A DNA stretch of 64,000 nt from Gnetum montanum (lineage: Eukaryota > Streptophyta > Gnetopsida > Gnetales > Gnetaceae), in NCBI GenBank assembly GCA_015680685.1, contig MNCI01015530.1, positions 71,887-135,886 on the forward strand, given 5' to 3'. Position numbers and translations under genes: made by a program. Shown here piece after piece: positions 1 through 12,472 of the stretch (its first letter is position 1; the number at the start of each line of letters is the position of its first letter). Below the pieces are notes generated by a model. That model made no database searches, had not been told where the DNA came from, and saw nothing but the letters and a program-made list of their open reading frames with translations.

Positions 1-415
1 ATTGTCGGATCTTTGTGACAGTATTGTCATAACAGTTTTACAATATAATTTACTGTTGATTCAATTGTGTTGTCATAAAGAAGTAACTTCTGTTCCTAGC
101 ATCTTCTTCTAACCACTTGACGCTAGACCAGTAAGCAAACGCCCCATTCACAAACCAGGAGGCATTGATTTTTATTATTCTATGCAACATTTCTATTCTC
201 AATTTTAGAACTTTGTAGTGACCATTTAGACTGAAGTTTGTTAATTTAGTTTATATCAATGGTTAGATCAATAAAAGGTACCCATCTCTGTGCAATGCCG
301 GATTGCTTAAATCTGCAAATCTCTTCTTATCTTTTTTTTTCCTTTTCTGTTTTCAGTGCATTAATGGCATTAGAATGTTGCCTTTCTGATTTTTATTTTA
401 CTTTTTATTTTTTAG
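1..415 (+). other. Intron of the left-edge host gene (partial)
   Basis: This AT-rich, T-rich stretch has no sustained reading frame. It ends in a pyrimidine tract and TTTTTTAG at 408-415, a good plant 3' splice site directly before an open frame. A second pyrimidine tract with CAG lies near 325-356, but no supported exon follows it. Confidence 0.55.
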
Positions 416-592
416 GAAGATGCTGCAGTTGAATTAACAGAATCTATTGCAAGGCTTATAAATACTTTGCCACCTACTTTCCAAAAGATAGAAGAAGAGT
501 CTATTTCAGAATCTAACCAGATATTTGACAGTCACCACACACACTTTCATGGGGATCAAGGGCATGACTATTTTGGTGCATATATGGGTTGA
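416..592 (+). CDS. Terminal coding exon of an unidentified host gene
   Basis: After the splice acceptor at 415 a 58-codon frame runs uninterrupted from GAA to the stop TGA at 590-592. It begins EDAAVELTESIARLINTLPP and ends in a His/Asp/Gly-rich tail with DYFGAYMG at the C-terminus. The first half is acidic and probably helical. The clean frame, the canonical acceptor and an amino-acid content unlike the surrounding repeats support a real last exon. I do not recognise the family. The rest of the gene lies to the left of the window. It is the only coding sequence here that is clearly not from a transposon. Confidence 0.6.
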   Translation, partial: EDAAVELTESIARLINTLPPTFQKIEEESISESNQIFDSHHTHFHGDQGHDYFGAYMG

Positions 593-2417
593 TAGGTTCA
601 TGGAAATGCAGGATGGCATTAATCTTATATTAAGGCTACCTTGTGTTCTATTGATGTTCTGCATACATTTTATTTTGGAAAATTCATTTATGTTCATCTG
701 AGTATTGAAAATTACTTGTTTTTAACATCGTATTTTACAGAAATTTTATGGTTAACATTTTATCAGATTCTTAAACAGAGCACTGTGGATGTTGACTTTG
801 TACTGTACCATCTTCTAATTTTTTAATTTAATGCGATAATGCAGTTGATCTCTATGTAAGTAATTGTCTGATTTCTTGAGAGAAATTTATGCCTAACTTT
901 CATCATTCTTTTGCATTGCAGTTTTTCGAATGCTTCTCGTGAATTAACTGCTTTCTTTTTTATCTTTTGATGTTTTACTCGAAGCAGTTTCAGGGGACAC
1001 ATGTAGAATGTAATGTAGTAACATAGAAGTGGTTTAAATATCGTAGGAACTTTAAATATCGTTTGTTCTTTTCCTATTAAGAAATGGTTTAGTGGAATAG
1101 TCTTTTCTTTGTTCACATTTTTATGTTGTCTTCATGAAGAGAAAATCATGGCAGGTTTTGTGATGACCTTGCAAGTTGGAATATTGTAAAGTTCAGACAT
1201 GTTTTTGAAATGGCATTTTGATAATGTAAACTTTCTGAATGAATTGCTGTCCCCTGAGAAGTTCATGTGGCTGTTGTGGACTTGATAACAATGTAGGGAA
1301 TGTTTTCTAATTCAACTTTTAGCCAGTCATACTTCTGAGCTCACAGAATCCAAGTATCCGAGAGTCTGAAAAGATGCACCAGTTACGCTAGTTTTGTGCA
1401 TTGTCAAAGGTATTGTGTGGTTGATGGAAAGTTGGTGATCACTGATATGAATGTGCATTTATTTTATTGTATTTTTGGAAATTCTCTATTGTATATATTA
1501 ATTAGAAACAATTAAAATAGAGTCATATATTCGTTATCTGGTATCTCATGACAATGTGGTAACATTTAGTGTTGTCCTATACAAAATTAGGCTAGTGATT
1601 GTACAAAATGCCTAGGTCTCAACATCTATCATTTGAGTGTGTACCCAATGACTGCACCAGTATAGAATATGAGCGGATACAGTGAGCAATCCTCCCCATG
1701 ACCATGACGATTGAAATGCCTATAAAAGAGTAGATATAAGTTATAGGGTCTGGTGAGTGCATGAAGAGAATTCACTGTCATGAGATTGGATGATAATGTT
1801 TATCTTTTTTTTTTCAGAAAAAAAAGAAAAGAAAAGAAACCTTATAAATATTTATAAGAATCTTGAACCAGGAATTCTCACTTGGCTTTTTATCTAGGTG
1901 CATGATTCTTCAGAGCCTGCAATATGTATGGGCAATGGTCCTCACTATTACTGATGTTGTGAGCCAAAGGGTCCAAAAAAACCTCATAAATATCTATAAG
2001 CATATTGAACTAGGAATCTTTGTTTGGATTTTTATCCAGATGCAAGATTCCTTGAAGCTTGTCATATGTAATGTAATGGTGATGGCCTCGTTGTTGCCCA
2101 AACCTCTTGAATGAGTAATACCAAGGCAATAATCTTGCATCTTGATGCCTTTTGCACGGTTGCTTTCTATTTGGTCTACTTTTCTACAACTTTGCATTCT
2201 AGTCTCACAAACTTCTCTCAATTGATCATCTTTCATTCTTCAACCTTTGGTAGACCTTATGCTCCTTTCTTGCTTTTGCATCACTTTGATTTGTTCACTA
2301 TTGCGATTTGGTTTCTTGGGAAAGGGGGTATATTTCTTGGTCATGTCTACATGAATCTTCTCATCTTCAAATGCTTTAAAGGAGTTATGCGAAGCTTTTA
2401 TGCTTTGCCTATGTTTT
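593..2417. other. 3' UTR and AT-rich intergenic flank
   Basis: The first several hundred bases probably include the 3' UTR of the host gene; no clear poly(A) signal was found. The open frames here (for example the one ending near 2449) have no recognisable domains. Apart from a tandem duplication at 1838-2090 I see no feature. Confidence 0.5.
1838..2090 (+). repeat. Diverged tandem duplication, about 142-bp period
   Basis: A segment starting AACCTTATAAATATTTATAAG (first copy from about 1838) recurs as AACCTCATAAATATCTATAAG from 1980. The matching text continues for about 105 bp, including a TTTTTATC(T/C)AG(G/A)TGCA core in both copies. The duplication explains the open frame that crosses it. 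Confidence 0.65.
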
Positions 2418-2847
2418 TGTTAGATGATAAGTCCTATTTTAGTCTATAATAAAAATAAAGTTGTAAAGGTTTTGATTAAGATGTAAAAATATGATCATGA
2501 TTTGTAAGCATTAGTGGCTAAAGACTTATGAAAACATTAAGTGATAAAAAGTTTGAAGTTGAAAGTCAAGAGTGGTGACTCGTTAGAAGAGATTTAGTTT
2601 GGCCAATTCTATCATATCAAACATATGTTAAATTATAAGAAAAGTAAAGTATAATTATATAAGAAACAATTATTATGACCAAAAGCTTAGAAGAAAGAAA
2701 GTTTCAATATTGATATTGAGAAAATGGAAAACTTGATATCACTCATTGTACTCATGTATCAATTTTGATATCACTCATTGTACTCATATATCAATTTTTA
2801 CATCATTTGTGTTTGTTATCATATCTTTCTAGTAATAAAATCTAACA
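2418..2847 (+). repeat. Copia-type LTR (430 bp), 5' end of a truncated element
   Basis: The segment starts TGTTAGATGATAAG and ends AAATCTAACA. It is followed at once by TGGTATTAGAGT (2848-2859), a two-base variant of TGGTATCAGAGC, the initiator-Met tRNA PBS of plant Copia elements. TG...CA ends plus an abutting PBS mark a 5' LTR in + orientation. No matching 3' LTR and no Copia proteins follow, so the element is truncated. Confidence 0.65.
2733..2796 (+). repeat. 32-bp direct tandem repeat inside the Copia LTR
   Basis: Two adjacent 32-bp units (2733-2764 and 2765-2796) share TTGATATCACTCATTGTACT and differ at one position in the unit. They lie about 50 bp upstream of the LTR end. Confidence 0.85.
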
Positions 2848-2859
2848 TGGTATTAGAGT

Positions 2860-3485
2860 AAGAGGAAGGTAAGAATAATGATGATTGGTTCAAAAGCAAG
2901 ATCTTGGGAAAGAATCTTCAAGAAAGATTTAAGGAAAGAATCCTAAATAATATCAATGGCCTTACCAACTCCATGTATCATATAATACTTGAGGTAGGAA
3001 GACAAGAATCTACTATGATCCTTTGTTAACAAGATAGTTGTAATTGCTTCTTAAAAGCTTATGATGAATGATTTTTAGAGCAAGTTGCTTGTAGCATGTT
3101 TTTTGTAATTCAAATTGTAACACCTTGCCTAGGGTACCTAGACCACAGTTGTGCTATATCCAAAATTATCTAATAATCCAAGAAATATAAGTTCCTTAGT
3201 CATATTAGCATTTAAAAATATTTATCACTTTTCAAGTTATATTTATCAGAAAAGAAAATAAACAAATTTAAAACTCATTAAATGTTTGTTATGCACAAAC
3301 CCACATTCAAACTATCATATAAAACCACTATATGAAATACATCAACATACTATCCAAAAACACTACACAACACATTAATTTTGGTATCTACATCCTTACT
3401 AACACATTTGTACATACATCATTATCTAGCTATAACATCTTGTCTTCATGTAAAAGCTAATTCAATGGTTGACGATACCAAAACC
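2860..3485. other. AT-rich repeat remnant left of the Athila insertion
   Basis: No ORF or domain is visible. A TGTAACACC at 3116 could be an LTR edge, because several plant LTRs begin this way. The stretch from about 3116 to 3485 and the DNA right of the Athila element (16781 onward) were contiguous before that insertion. Confidence 0.4.
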
Positions 3486-3490
3486 ATATT

Positions 3491-4417
3491 TGATGAGTTG
3501 TGGTTGGCTGCGTTGACTAGGCCTCGTTGACTTGGCCCTGTCAACTAGGCCTTGTTGACGAGGCCCCATCGATGCATCATTTCATGCATCAACTAGGCCC
3601 CTTCGACGCAGGGTCTGCTTTTGCCTATAAATATGAGCTTATCAGTTGCATTTATGGCATGTCTTGTCGTAGTAGTAGTAGAACTCTTGCAATTTTCTCA
3701 TTTGAGAGTTAGAATATTTTCCCAAGTGCCTGTAGTAGAAGTCATTGAGTGTACGGAACTTTCTTCGAGCATTGTTGTGTCTAAGCACGATAATGTGTAC
3801 AACAATAAAGATAAGCTTTTTGATAAACCTTGTAGCATTTTGGGATAGATTAAATGTTTCATTCATGCATTTGATGTTTTTAATCAGTTATTTAATATTT
3901 TCTAGTAATTAAGCTAATTAAGATAATTAAGTGAGATAAGTTAGATAGATTAAATACATAAGTATGACTACTTTGAGTGTAACATGTATTTGCTTGGTAA
4001 TCTCAGTAGTGTTAGTGCTTGATGTGCCCAGTAGCATAGCACATGGTAGCCCAGTAGTGGATGTGTGGGTTCAAGACATGTACGGAAAGTAGGCAATGAA
4101 TGCTTATGTTAGGATTAGTTAGAGACCAATTAGTTAGTTAATTTAGATTAGTTCTTAAATGACTCTATCTCTCTCTCTCTTTAAGCACCCAAAAACATAA
4201 AACATAAAATGATAAAAATGATGTCCCTTGATTACTCTTAACCATACCATTATGCTTCATAAGTGTAATCAAGAAGATATGAATGACCTTAGGGCAAGGT
4301 TCACGTCCTAGAAGGCTAGTGTACTGAAAACTGTAAAGTCCACAGAATTCGACTAGATTGCGCATAAATGCTTTGTGATTCATACGGTTGGACGTAGGGG
4401 TACATCGTTGCTCATCA
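3491..4417 (+). repeat. Athila 5' LTR
   Basis: The LTR runs from TGATGAGTTG to CTCATCA. It holds five GTTGACTAGGCC-like units at 3511-3605, a TATA box at 3626-3634, a (CT)n tract near 4167-4182, and then the PBS. It is about 87% identical by eye to the copy at 15881-16775. Confidence 0.9.
3511..3634 (+). promoter_or_regulatory. LTR promoter: GTTGACTAGGCC array plus TATA box
   Basis: At least five degenerate GTTGACTAGGCC units, in both orientations (GTTGAC/GTCAAC), lie at 3511-3605. TATAAATAT follows at 3626-3634. The 3' LTR keeps the same order, with its TATA at 15982-15990. Confidence 0.7.
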
Positions 4418-4437
4418 TTGGCGTTGTTGCTAGGAAC
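4418..4437 (+). other. Primer-binding site, decayed tRNA-Asp type
   Basis: TTGGCGTTGTTGCTAGGAAC follows the 5' LTR directly. It matches TGGCGCCGTTGCCGGGGA, the complement of the plant tRNA-Asp 3' end used by Athila-type elements, with differences that are mostly C-to-T or G-to-A, as expected from methylated-cytosine decay. Confidence 0.75.
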
Positions 4438-4488
4438 TTTGTTTGTTAAACGTGCACTATCTAGGATCAGTGAATATTATTAATATCG

Positions 4489-6900
4489 GTGGATGAACTC
4501 AAGGTCAACATCACTCTCACACAACATATAACTACTAAGCACATTGATAATTTTATTTGTTGCAAATTTTTTTCTTCCCATAGGCATGAAGATGTTAAAC
4601 TACTGGTCCCACAGGAGTGCAAAGTTGTATATACTCATCTAGATGAGTATGCACTAGACTTTACCTTCATCCTACATCAGGATGAATAGTTGCAATGGTG
4701 TGATATGGAGGGCAACATTGTCTTGCCCCTCGATTGATCAATGCCTGGGATGCTATTTCAGACTCTTAAGAAGTTGGGCATTCTAGATCTTCATAAGGAA
4801 TATGTTGTGAATAGTTATGACACTTAGGACTACCATCCCACTAAAACACAATGCAAGCGAGATTGACATAAGGAGAAGCACCACGAGGCTACATAGGGAA
4901 AACATTTCACTAATCCCTTGTTCTCACTAGATCAAGATGACAATGAGGATCCTCCCTTTAAAGGTTCTTAACATGAAGATTGTCCACCCCCTATTATTAG
5001 TAATGTGGGTGTGGCCCTAAACCTGCGATCGACTATTCATAAACCAGGTTCAGGAAAAGGCGATAGTCAAGGTAGGGACTCAGGTAAACATCACAATGGC
5101 AAGGGAGCTAAGGATGGAAGTCATAATGAGCGAAAAAGTGGTGGCAGACATCATAGTCGCAATGGTGGTTCACCTTCCTCTCCATCCTCTTCATTTGATT
5201 CTGAACATTCCTCTTCATCTACCAGTTCTCATAGAAGCCGTCGTTGATATAATCGTGATGAAGGTGATCAATGAGATAATAATGACCGTCAAGGCCATCA
5301 AGAATGCAAAGGTGATAGAAACCATCATCAACGTCATCAACACAATCATGATGATGAACCTCTGTTGGCGACTAGAAGTATGCTTAACATTGCAGAGGTA
5401 GTTAGAATTCCAACCATGCATATGAAAGATAGTCGAATCAAGTGCTTAGACATGAATAATATCCCATGATTTGAGGGGTTGGGGGGGATACAATTCTAAT
5501 CTACAAAATCATCTACAAGCTTTCCATGATACTTGTGCCCTATAGAACATTGAAAATGACTAGTAGAAAATCAAGCTTTTCCCTAGGATACTCATTAAAG
5601 AAGCTGAGAGCTAGTACAGATCCTTGGAATTGGAATCCATTTGCCAATGGATTACCATGTTAAAGCTGTTTAATGACAAATACTAGATGTACTCCAAAGT
5701 GTCTAATCTGAGAAGGCAAATCCAAGGATGGAAATAAGGAACACATGAACCCTTAGATGTTGCCATGGGTAGATATTATTCACTCTTACATTGATGCCCT
5801 GGCTATGGTTATTCTTAGAGAGAACAACTTTGCCACATCATAGATGGGCTTAGAGCAGAAACTAGAAGAACTCGTGGGCTTCATGCCCAAGGGAGACTAT
5901 TTAAATTAAGAGCTCATCAGATCCAAAGGCTGATTGAGCAGGTAGGAAAAGAAGAAGATGAGTTGTGAAAAAGGAAAAGTGCAGAAGAATATAATAGGGA
6001 TCCTTCCATTAGGAAACAAGAGGTTTGATTTTATGATGAGGAGGAGTCACTATTCAATGAAGTGGTGAATAGGAAAACCTTGTCTATTTAAAAATCTATT
6101 TTTGATATTTCGGCAAAAATTGATAAATTATGGGACTCTCTAGATGAAACGTTTCAAAATTCTATGAAGATTGCTAAAGCATCCAAAGAACAGAATAGTA
6201 ATCATGAATGTAGGAGATGAAAAGAAGCTGAACGTGCCTACCATATAGGTAAGGGAAAAGTTGCTATCATAGAGGAAGTTGTGAAAATTGACTTTGATGA
6301 TGAAATTGGTTGTGACATCTATCAATACGAACATCCAAAGTGGTGTTGCCCTATGGTGTCACACTTACAAGAGTCTAGAGTGTACGCATTGAATCCTAGA
6401 CTAGTGCGTAGGCAAGCACCCAGGCGATTGCCTTATCCTAAGGCAATCTAAGGCAGTTCAACAGCAACAACAAGCTTACTACCCAAGTGGAGCCCCACCA
6501 CAACCATATCAATAATACGAACAGTGGTGCCAATCACAATCGTGGGGAATGCTACTATCAGAGCAGTAGTATCCTTATAGGCAACTAGCTCCATATGGGT
6601 ACTACGTTTAGCAATCCATTTCTCCAAGAAGTTTTACAAGTCATGCCTCATTTCAACATCATTATTACCCTCTAGAGTATCACCAGACACTTTCACCATC
6701 TACTTGAGGAGGAAACCCATATCCATACCACCCTTCATATCCATCTACGCACACACCTCCATCCTCAACCTAGTTACCTCCTACTCTATCCATGCAGGGA
6801 GAGATTCCTCCATAGTTGTAGCAACAAAATGTATGAGGGCTATACATTAACAACCAGCTTTCTAGCCAAGTGGTTTGGACAATCGATCCAAAAAAAGACC
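4489..6900 (+). pseudogene. gag: Athila gag (broken)
   Basis: The frame is interrupted many times. At about 5005-5247 there is a Gly/Lys/His/Ser-rich basic stretch ending in an RS-like tail. At about 5480-5830 the translation gives a retrotransposon-gag domain (LQNHLQAFHDTC, then KLFNDKY, then an interval like RYYSLLHxCPGYGYS). A Lys/Glu-rich segment and a Pro/Tyr/Gln-rich region follow to about 6900. The protein would form the particle and bind RNA. No zinc knuckle was seen. Stops and frameshifts exclude function. Confidence 0.65.
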
Positions 6901-7119
6901 TTTTATCTGATCTAACAATCCTCTCCAACCCTCACAACCTAGTATGGTTGATCGCCCTACATCTCCAGTACCCTCATCCTCTGCATCAAATACATTTGAG
7001 TGTTCTTCAAACCAAATGCTACCTCAGATTTGCACTATGATGTTAACTCATGCTATTTTCAATTCAATCAAGGCTCGTTGTTTCCCACGAAAAGATCTAA
7101 CCCAGGAAGTCCTCTCATT

Positions 7120-7450
7120 TTCTTGTAGATCGTTGGACATGAGCCATGTAAGGCTCTTCTTGATTCTGGTTCCAATGTTAATCTCATCTCCCATGACATG
7201 TACAAAACCTAGAACCTACCAACTCTCAAGAAGAGCAAAATTCGTCTAGAATTGTCAAATCAATCAATCACTATTCCTTTGGGATTAGTGAAGGATATTG
7301 TGGCCACAGTAAGTGGGTGGTCTTATCTTTTTGATTTTCTAGTGACCAGGGTTGAAAATTGCAAAGGTGACTTTCCCATCATTATGAGAAGGGCTTGGTT
7401 AAGCACGGTTAATGCACGTATGAGCATAAGGGACCTCTCCTTGGAAATCT
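7120..7450 (+). pseudogene. Athila aspartic protease
   Basis: The translation gives CKALLDSGSNVNLISHDMYK near 7145-7205, the retropepsin active site with the DSG triad intact. About 70 residues later comes PIIMRRAWLSTVNARMSI, matching the Athila 'PIILGRPWL' block with G-R-P altered. A frame change separates the two blocks. It would cleave the Gag-Pol polyprotein. Confidence 0.7.
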
Positions 7451-7859
7451 CCAAGGAAAATGAATTTCAAAAGTTAGAGAAGAAGTGTATTCTATGCATT
7501 GTGTACAATGATAACGGGTGCAATTGTGTGCAAAAGATTTGGTCCATCAAAAAGTACATACATCAAAGCATGCAATCAGTGTGCACAAGAAACATATATT
7601 CAAAGGTGTCCCTTACGCAACAACCACAAAATAGGAAGGCACCAAGTGGTTGATAGTTGATTCAGATAGCAACACATTATGCATGAAACCAATTGAGAGC
7701 CTAACATGTGCTAATGTTGAAAGCATGGATGTACTTGAGTAAGTTTATCACCAAATCTCTAATGATGAAGATGATGATACCTGTTGGAGAGAGTTGGAAA
7801 TCCTTGGAAATCCCTCATAACTTTAAGTAGAAATCCCTAGAGCTGAAAACTCTATCAGC

Positions 7860-10650
7860 GAACATGGAATACGCATTTTTAAACAATGGTAAATTGATCA
7901 TAATTAATGCCAAACTTGCTCCTGAACAAAAAGAAAAGCTGTTAAAGGTGGTTAACAAATGGCCAATAGCTTTTGCTTGGTCATACCTCGAGCTGATAAG
8001 AATCGATCCAAGGATATGCCAACATTGCATTTACACTAACCTGACCATGAAGCCAAGAAGGAAGGCATAGAGGTAGCTAAACCCTAAATTGAAGTAGATT
8101 GTCAAGAAGGAAATAGAGCAACTCCTCAAGGTAGGGTTTATCTATCCCATTGTGGATAGTGAGTTGGTTAGCCCACTCATAATTGTGCCAAAGAAAGGTG
8201 GTAAGTGGCAGGTTTACATCGACTTCAGGTTGTTGAACATGATGACATTTAAAGATCACTTTCCATTACCATTTGTGGATCAAGAGTTGGACACCATATC
8301 TGGGCATTGCTATTATAGCTTCTTGGATGGTTATGGTGGCTATAACCAAATCCAAATTACGCCAGAAGATTAGGCCAAGACAACATTCATGAGTTTCTAG
8401 GAAACTTTTGCATATTGTAAGATGCCATTTGGTCTATGCAATGCCCCTACAACATTTCAATGCATGGTCCTTAGTATTCTCCAACAGTAGATCAATAGTG
8501 GTGTGGAAGTTTTCATGGATAACTTGTCCACCTATGGAGCTACGTTTGAGCAAGCCTTGGACTGCCTTGAGTAAGCACTGAAGAGATGTGTTGAAATAAA
8601 TCTGTAGTTGAACTAGCAAAAAAGTCATCTCATGGTTCAAGAAGGCATTGTATTAGGGCACAGAATTTCACAAGAAGGGATTGAGGTAGACCTAGAAAAG
8701 ATAAGGGCCATCAAAGGAATTTCACATCAACAAGAGACAGTCAAAGATGTCAGATCATTCCTTGGACATACTCGCTACTACTTCATAGAGAGTTTCTTTA
8801 AGATTGCAAAGCCATTGGTTGAGCTAATGAAGAAAGATGCTCCATTCATTTGGACCAAGGAAGTTGAACATGCATTGCAATAGTTGAAGGAAAAACTTGT
8901 AGAAACTCTAATTCTGTAGGCACCAGACTAGTCTAGGCCATTTCACATAATGATAGATGCATCTAATTATGCTTTGGGAGTGGTGCTTACATAGCTGGAT
9001 GATAAAATGTCCATATTACATCCATTGCACAAGCTGAAGCATTGTGGGTGTATAGTTGAATTACATCACAATTGAAAAAGAACTAATGGTAGTGGTGTAT
9101 ACTCTCAACAAGTTCAGGAACTATGTACTTGGCTATAAAGTATTTGTGCACATAGACCACAGTGCTATCCACTTCTTGATGAACAAGCCAATGGTGAGCC
9201 CTCGTATCATACAGTGGCTCATGATCTTGTAGAAATTCGGTGTCATGATGGTAGATCAGAAGGGGACTGAGAATGTGGTTGCTGACCACCTCTCTCAATT
9301 GAGATGGGACAACAAAGAGGAGAAGAGCCCAATCTCTAATCAATTCCTAAATGAACTCCTCTTTACTACTGTAATAAATGAACAAATTCCCACAGAACTA
9401 TAATGGTATGATGACATCCTCAGTTACCTTCTCAGTTAGGAGATGCCACAAGATCTTGAATTTAGAAAGAAGCAATAAATTTTTCATTGGGTTAAATACT
9501 TCATGAAAATCAATGGACACCTCTACAAGGTGTGCATTGATGGCCTAATTCGTTGGTGTGTCCTTGATGAAGATCAACTATGCATTCTCCAAGATGCTCA
9601 TGAAGGGCCTTGTGGAGGCCACTATGTAGGGAGATGCACGACCATAAAAATCTTGATGGCACGATATTATTGGCCTACAATATTTAGGGATGCCCATTAG
9701 TTTTTCTGATCTTGTAAACATAGTCAACAAGATGGTGGGATGGCTGCTCGAATGGAAGATCCTCAACAGTGGATTCAACCACTGGAGCCCTTTGATAGTT
9801 GGGGCATAGACTTCATGGGTCCCATCACACCCATGTCCAACAGAAAGGCGTATATAATAGTAGTAGTCGACTACTACATCAAATGGGCAGAAGTAGAAAC
9901 CATCGTTGATTATACATCATCCAGTACTACCTGATTTATACAACAATATGTTGTAAACAGGTTTGGGGTGCCATGTGCATTGATTTCTAACAATGGAATT
10001 CATTTTACAGGTGCCACTTTTAGAAAGCTAATGCAATGCTTGGGGGTTGAACATAAATTAACAACACCCTATCATCCCCAAGCCAATGGTCAAGTAGAAG
10101 TAACTAACTAGGAGATCACAAAGATCCTAACAAGGACCATAAGCAAATATAAAAGAGATTGGAGCACAAGACTTAACAATGCCCTATGGGCCTACCACTC
10201 AACGTTGAAACTCCCTATTGGTTACTCTCCCTACGAGCTAGTGTATGGAAAACTTTTGACACTCCTAATTCAATCTAAGCTCTATACACTCTCAATAGCT
10301 TGTGACTTGGCCCTTGAATTGAGTCTAGAATAAATAGAACGATTCCTCAACCTAAACGTGCTAGATGAAAATCAACTAGTGGCTCTATCTTTGAATGAAG
10401 TGCATAAGACATACAATAAAACATGACATGACCTAAGGATAAGGAAAGTCAAATTCCAACTAGGCAATAAGGTTCTCTATTGGAACTCCACACACGTACC
10501 TTAGAAGCAAGGAACCTTACATAGTTGCTGAAACCTTCCCTTCTGGGGCATGATCATATACAAAACTAAGAGCCCTAATAAAAGTTAGTTGGTCAACATC
10601 CAATAGGTAAAGCTTTTCCATGAAACCAAGCAAGTTAGTGCAACAAATAC
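7860..10650 (+). pseudogene. pol: Athila pol: reverse transcriptase, RNase H, integrase
   Basis: RT runs from about 8030 to 8900 (PLIIVPKKGGKWQVYIDFRL; FLDGYGGYNQI with the first catalytic Asp; MPFGLCNAPTTFQ; the YVDD-type box reads FMDNLSTYG, second Asp lost). RNase H covers about 8940-9330 (IDASNYALGVVL). Integrase covers about 9480-10640, with HEGPCGGHYVG of the zinc finger, FDSWGIDFMGPI with the first catalytic Asp, LISNNGIHF with Asp changed to Asn, and the Glu in NGQVEVTN. At least one frameshift lies between RNase H and integrase, and there are more than ten in-frame stops. It is inactive. Confidence 0.85.
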
Positions 10651-12237
10651 CTCAATAGATGAACAACCATATTCAATTTTTCAGATCTCCTCCTAACTTG
10701 GTCATGGGGGAGATGGCCATCCATGCTAATTATCCATATGGCTCCTCAGTTTTTCTACTTTTTGTTTTTTACATTTTTGATTTTGCAAATTATTTAATGT
10801 TATACCTTTTTAATTTTCAAAATTTTCCTATTTTTACACCTTTATTTATTTTACACCATTGTTAGTACATGTGAATCCTTCTTAAATATTTTACACTTTC
10901 TTGTATATTTTACTTTATTTGAGTGTGATTTTCAATCTTTGCTAATAAAACAAGCTTTCTTGCCAATTGGACATGGGTTACCATGGTTGCTACTAACAGT
11001 GGTTTATGTTTAATGTTTGTTTGTTTTTTATTTTTGAATTTTTGTATTGATGACTTAGTCCTGGTTTCTTTTTTATGGTTAGAGGTAGTGAGTTCACCAC
11101 ATCCACCCATTCCACTAAATCTTTGGGTTTTCTTGTTTTGGAAGTCTGAGGTCCCTTCCATTAAGTAAACTTTTAATCAATTGGTGACATTGGTAGTTTT
11201 CAAAATTGGGAAAGATTCAAAGGTTTTTATAGGATGTGACTTCAAAGGGACTCAGTACTCTTTGTACTCTTCTACTTGAGTGCTTGGGTGTTTTTCATGA
11301 ACTTCTTACCATTCCATTTCAACCACTTTGGGAAGTCAAATAATGTCTTTGCATGGTGTTGTTCTCATTCAAAAATTTGAAAACAAAAAACATGATGGGA
11401 ATTCAAAGCACATCCATTAGAAAAATAAATGATCTATAAGCATTGGTTATGGAACTAGAAAGACATGTTACCCATGCCTGAAGGTCCCCTCTAACTAAGA
11501 CCCTATTTCACTTCCTATCTCTCTTTTCTCCTATTTTTGGAATGGTGGTTGTTTTGTGGGAACACCCTTGTGTCTTGAGGGGGTGGATCAGTCTTAGAGT
11601 AGTGATGTGAAGTCATTGGAAGTGGTTGGTTTTCGTCTAGACTAAGGATGGACCTTCTTCGGTCATTTTAAACATGCAATCTACAAGGAACGTCTTATGA
11701 CCTCAACTAGGGAATCCATTTCGCCTTATCCATCATCTATCATTGTTGTTCATAATTCACCTTGCTACTAGTATCCATGTTTTTGATTCCTTGATTTGCT
11801 CAGATGTACTTGAATTCTTAAGTAGATCCTTCCAAGTGGGTTCTTAACCTTTCTTACCTTTAATCACTTGTGGAGTCCATGGGCTCCTCAGTTGAAGTTA
11901 TGCAAGGGCAAACTAGGCATGTGCTTGCTATGGGCAGGACCTACTTGCATATCTTTTGATTGGAATGTTAAGCCCCTTACCCTTAACATTGTTGCAATCA
12001 TACCTTTCACGCACCTCATTATGCATCCTGCTCTATGCTTCTGTACAATCTTATAACATTCATTCTCTACATTATTTTCTCCAATTTCTCAATTTGCTAA
12101 TATCCAATTACCTCATCTACTATTTTCATTCCAATTGTGGATTTTTGGCTTCCATTCAACTCTAATTTCACTCAAAAACTCTTTGTATTTTTGAAGTTCT
12201 AGAAAAGTCAAATAAAGTCAACAGTGGTCAATAGCTG
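10651..12237 (+). other. Athila spacer between integrase and downstream ORF
   Basis: No recognisable protein is present. The stretch is T-rich at 10740-10900 and otherwise anonymous, ending at the LTR-like promoter block. Confidence 0.5.
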
Positions 12238-12328
12238 CATCGACTAGGCCTAGTTGATGCAGTTGACCTTATCAATTGGGCCCTGTTGACTAGGCCCCAT
12301 CAATGCATGATAAAAATACTATAAATAC
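12238..12328 (+). promoter_or_regulatory. Internal promoter resembling the Athila LTR core
   Basis: At 12238-12303 the motif of the LTR U3 recurs: CGACTAGGCC, AGTTGACC, TTGACTAGGCCCC, then ATCAATGCATGA, comparable to GGCCCCATCGATGCATCA in the LTR. CTATAAATAC follows at 12319-12328, with spacing like the LTR TATA. A 5' leader, an intron (12473-12781) and an ATG come next. I infer a promoter for the downstream ORF, copied from or co-evolved with the LTR. Confidence 0.6.
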
Positions 12329-12472
12329 CATCAAACACTTTTCCATTTTTGCAATTTCTTTCATAACACAAGGGGAGTTTTTCCATTTTTAGAGCCCAAA
12401 ACATTTCCAAGTCCATAACCTTCCAACCATTTGCCCAAATCACTCTATTCTTTGATCCTATAGCTACCGAAG

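Noticed and set aside
2111-2449. 112-codon hydrophobic open frame
   Set aside because: No domain, no splice or promoter support, and it runs into the Copia LTR; treated as chance.
5005-5401. Two overlapping open frames as separate genes
   Set aside because: Both cover the low-complexity basic stretch of Athila gag; only the frame reading Gly/Lys/His/Ser/Arg fits Gag.
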